From the NCBI GenBank assembly GCA_017379955.1, contig JAFNVE010000047.1:1-24542 (forward strand): a DNA stretch of 24,542 nt, read 5' to 3'. The first letter of the stretch is position 1. Each line of letters begins with the position of its first letter. Source of the stretch: Tidjanibacter sp. Its GTDB lineage: Bacteria; Bacteroidota; Bacteroidia; Bacteroidales; Rikenellaceae. Position numbers and translations under genes: made by a program. This document shows, piece by piece, positions 23,662 through 24,542 of the stretch. The notes beneath the pieces were generated by a model. It was not told the origin of the DNA. It searched no databases and worked only from the letters and a program-made list of their open reading frames with translations.

Positions 23662-24234
23662 ATGCAACGACGAATTGCGATATTTGCCAGCGGTGAGGGC
23701 AGTAACTTCGAGGCTATCGTGCGTGCCTGCCAGCAGGGGCGCATTGATGCCGAGTGTGTGCTCTTGGTCTGCGACAAGCCCGGAGCGAAGGTCGTAGAGC
23801 GTGCCGAGCAATTGGGCGTGGAGAGTTTTGTCTTCTCTGCGCGCGACTTCGAGAGCAAGGCGGCATACGAGGCGGAGATTGTCCGTAGGCTCGATGAGGC
23901 TCAGGTGGAACTTGTCTGCCTGGCTGGCTATATGCGCATTGTGGGTGAGGTGTTGCTCGGCTCGTATGAGGGTCGCATCATCAATATCCACCCCTCATTG
24001 CTTCCCTCGTTCAGAGGTGCGCGCGCTCTCGAACAGGCGTTTGAGGCGGGCGTGAAGGTCTTTGGTGTGACTGTCCATTATGTGGATAGTTCGCTCGATG
24101 GCGGTGCTATCATCGACCAGAGGGCGTTCCATAGCGAGGGCGAGAGTATCGAGAGGGTGGAGGAGCGAATCCACGAGATTGAGCATCTGCTCTACCCCGA
24201 GGTCGTTGAGAAATTACTAAACTGCAAACAATAA
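23662..24234 (+). CDS. purN: Phosphoribosylglycinamide formyltransferase
   Basis: Transfers a formyl group from 10-formyl-THF to GAR. It has 190 residues. The N-terminal GAR-binding loop is FASGEGSNFEAIV. Catalytic N108 and H110 lie in NIHPSLLPSFRG, and the essential aspartate is D146 in SLDGGAIIDQ. It is the THF-dependent type, not the formate-dependent PurT. purH starts 18 nt downstream. Confidence 0.95.
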   Translation: MQRRIAIFASGEGSNFEAIVRACQQGRIDAECVLLVCDKPGAKVVERAEQLGVESFVFSARDFESKAAYEAEIVRRLDEAQVELVCLAGYMRIVGEVLLGSYEGRIINIHPSLLPSFRGARALEQAFEAGVKVFGVTVHYVDSSLDGGAIIDQRAFHSEGESIERVEERIHEIEHLLYPEVVEKLLNCKQ

Positions 24235-24252
24235 TAAAACAGAGATATAGAG

Positions 24253-24542
24253 ATGAACAGAAGAGCATTGGTCAGCGTAAGCGACAAGCGTGGCGTGGTA
24301 GATTTCTGCCGTAGCCTCAAAGAGTTAGGTTGGGATATCATCGCAACGGGCGGTACTATGAAACTGCTCGAGGCTGAGGGTATCGAGTGTATCAACATCA
24401 GCGATGTGACGGGCTTCCCCGAGATTTGCGACGGTCGAGTTAAGACCCTTCACCCCAAGGTGCACGGTGGTCTGTTGGCGCGCCGCGATGATGAGAGCCA
24501 CTTGGAGGCTCTGCGCGAGAACCAGATCGAGTTTATCGATAT
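24253..24542 (+). CDS. purH: AICAR transformylase/IMP cyclohydrolase (5' part, cut by window end)
   Basis: Only the first 96 codons or so are in the window. They match the N-terminal IMP cyclohydrolase (MGS-like) domain: [16 protein letters not shown], then [11 protein letters not shown] and [18 protein letters not shown]. The full protein would catalyse the last two steps to IMP. It follows purN in the same operon, and the reading frame is open to the edge. Confidence 0.93.
   Translation, partial: MNRRALVSVSDKRGVVDFCRSLKELGWDIIATGGTMKLLEAEGIECINISDVTGFPEICDGRVKTLHPKVHGGLLARRDDESHLEALRENQIEFID

Overview
The window looks like a piece of a Bacteroidota chromosome, most likely Bacteroidales and possibly Alistipes/Rikenellaceae. 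The order and genus are inference. The phylum rests on promoters of the Bacteroidetes type (-7 box TAnnTTTG, seen at 907-914, 2822-2829, 6762-6769, 10210-10217 and 10240-10247), the protein families and the general absence of strong Shine-Dalgarno sites.

Region 1 (1-2880) is AT-richer and accessory in character. It holds degenerate repeat units, a lone CDP-alcohol phosphatidyltransferase gene and a toxin-first higBA module with its own promoter and terminator. About 1.1 kb follow with no protein gene. That stretch contains orphan hairpins, 9-nt-period repeats and two diverged tandem copies of an apparently structured RNA of about 200 nt. Each copy ends in 18 nt identical to the 3' end of the neighbouring minus-strand tRNA-Leu(UAG).

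Region 2 (2881-10187, minus strand) carries asd, a 500-bp spacer with a duplicated GC-hairpin block, a class A penicillin-binding protein, and a two-gene unit of an SUI1/YciH-like factor followed by a 995-residue outer-membrane protein. That protein combines a gluzincin-like domain, a propeller and a beta-barrel.

Region 3 (10240-16545, plus strand) is a pyr cluster, pyrC-pyrK-pyrD-pyrF-pyrE-pyrB. It covers every step from carbamoyl phosphate to UMP. Two related palindromic composite repeats interrupt it, and both start exactly on a stop codon (pyrD and pyrE). PyrB carries a C-terminal zinc-ribbon tail resembling the zinc domain of PyrI, but no allosteric nucleotide-binding domain.

Region 4 (16616-24542, plus strand) is a pur operon, purE-purL-purF-purM-purN-purH, with purH cut by the window edge.

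The most interesting theme is regulation. Both the pyr and the pur clusters appear to begin with a short leader ORF followed by an intrinsic terminator just before the first enzyme gene. In each case an upstream segment inside the leader ORF can pair with the left arm of the terminator. This is the layout of translation-coupled attenuation. It is inferred from sequence only and needs comparative and experimental support.
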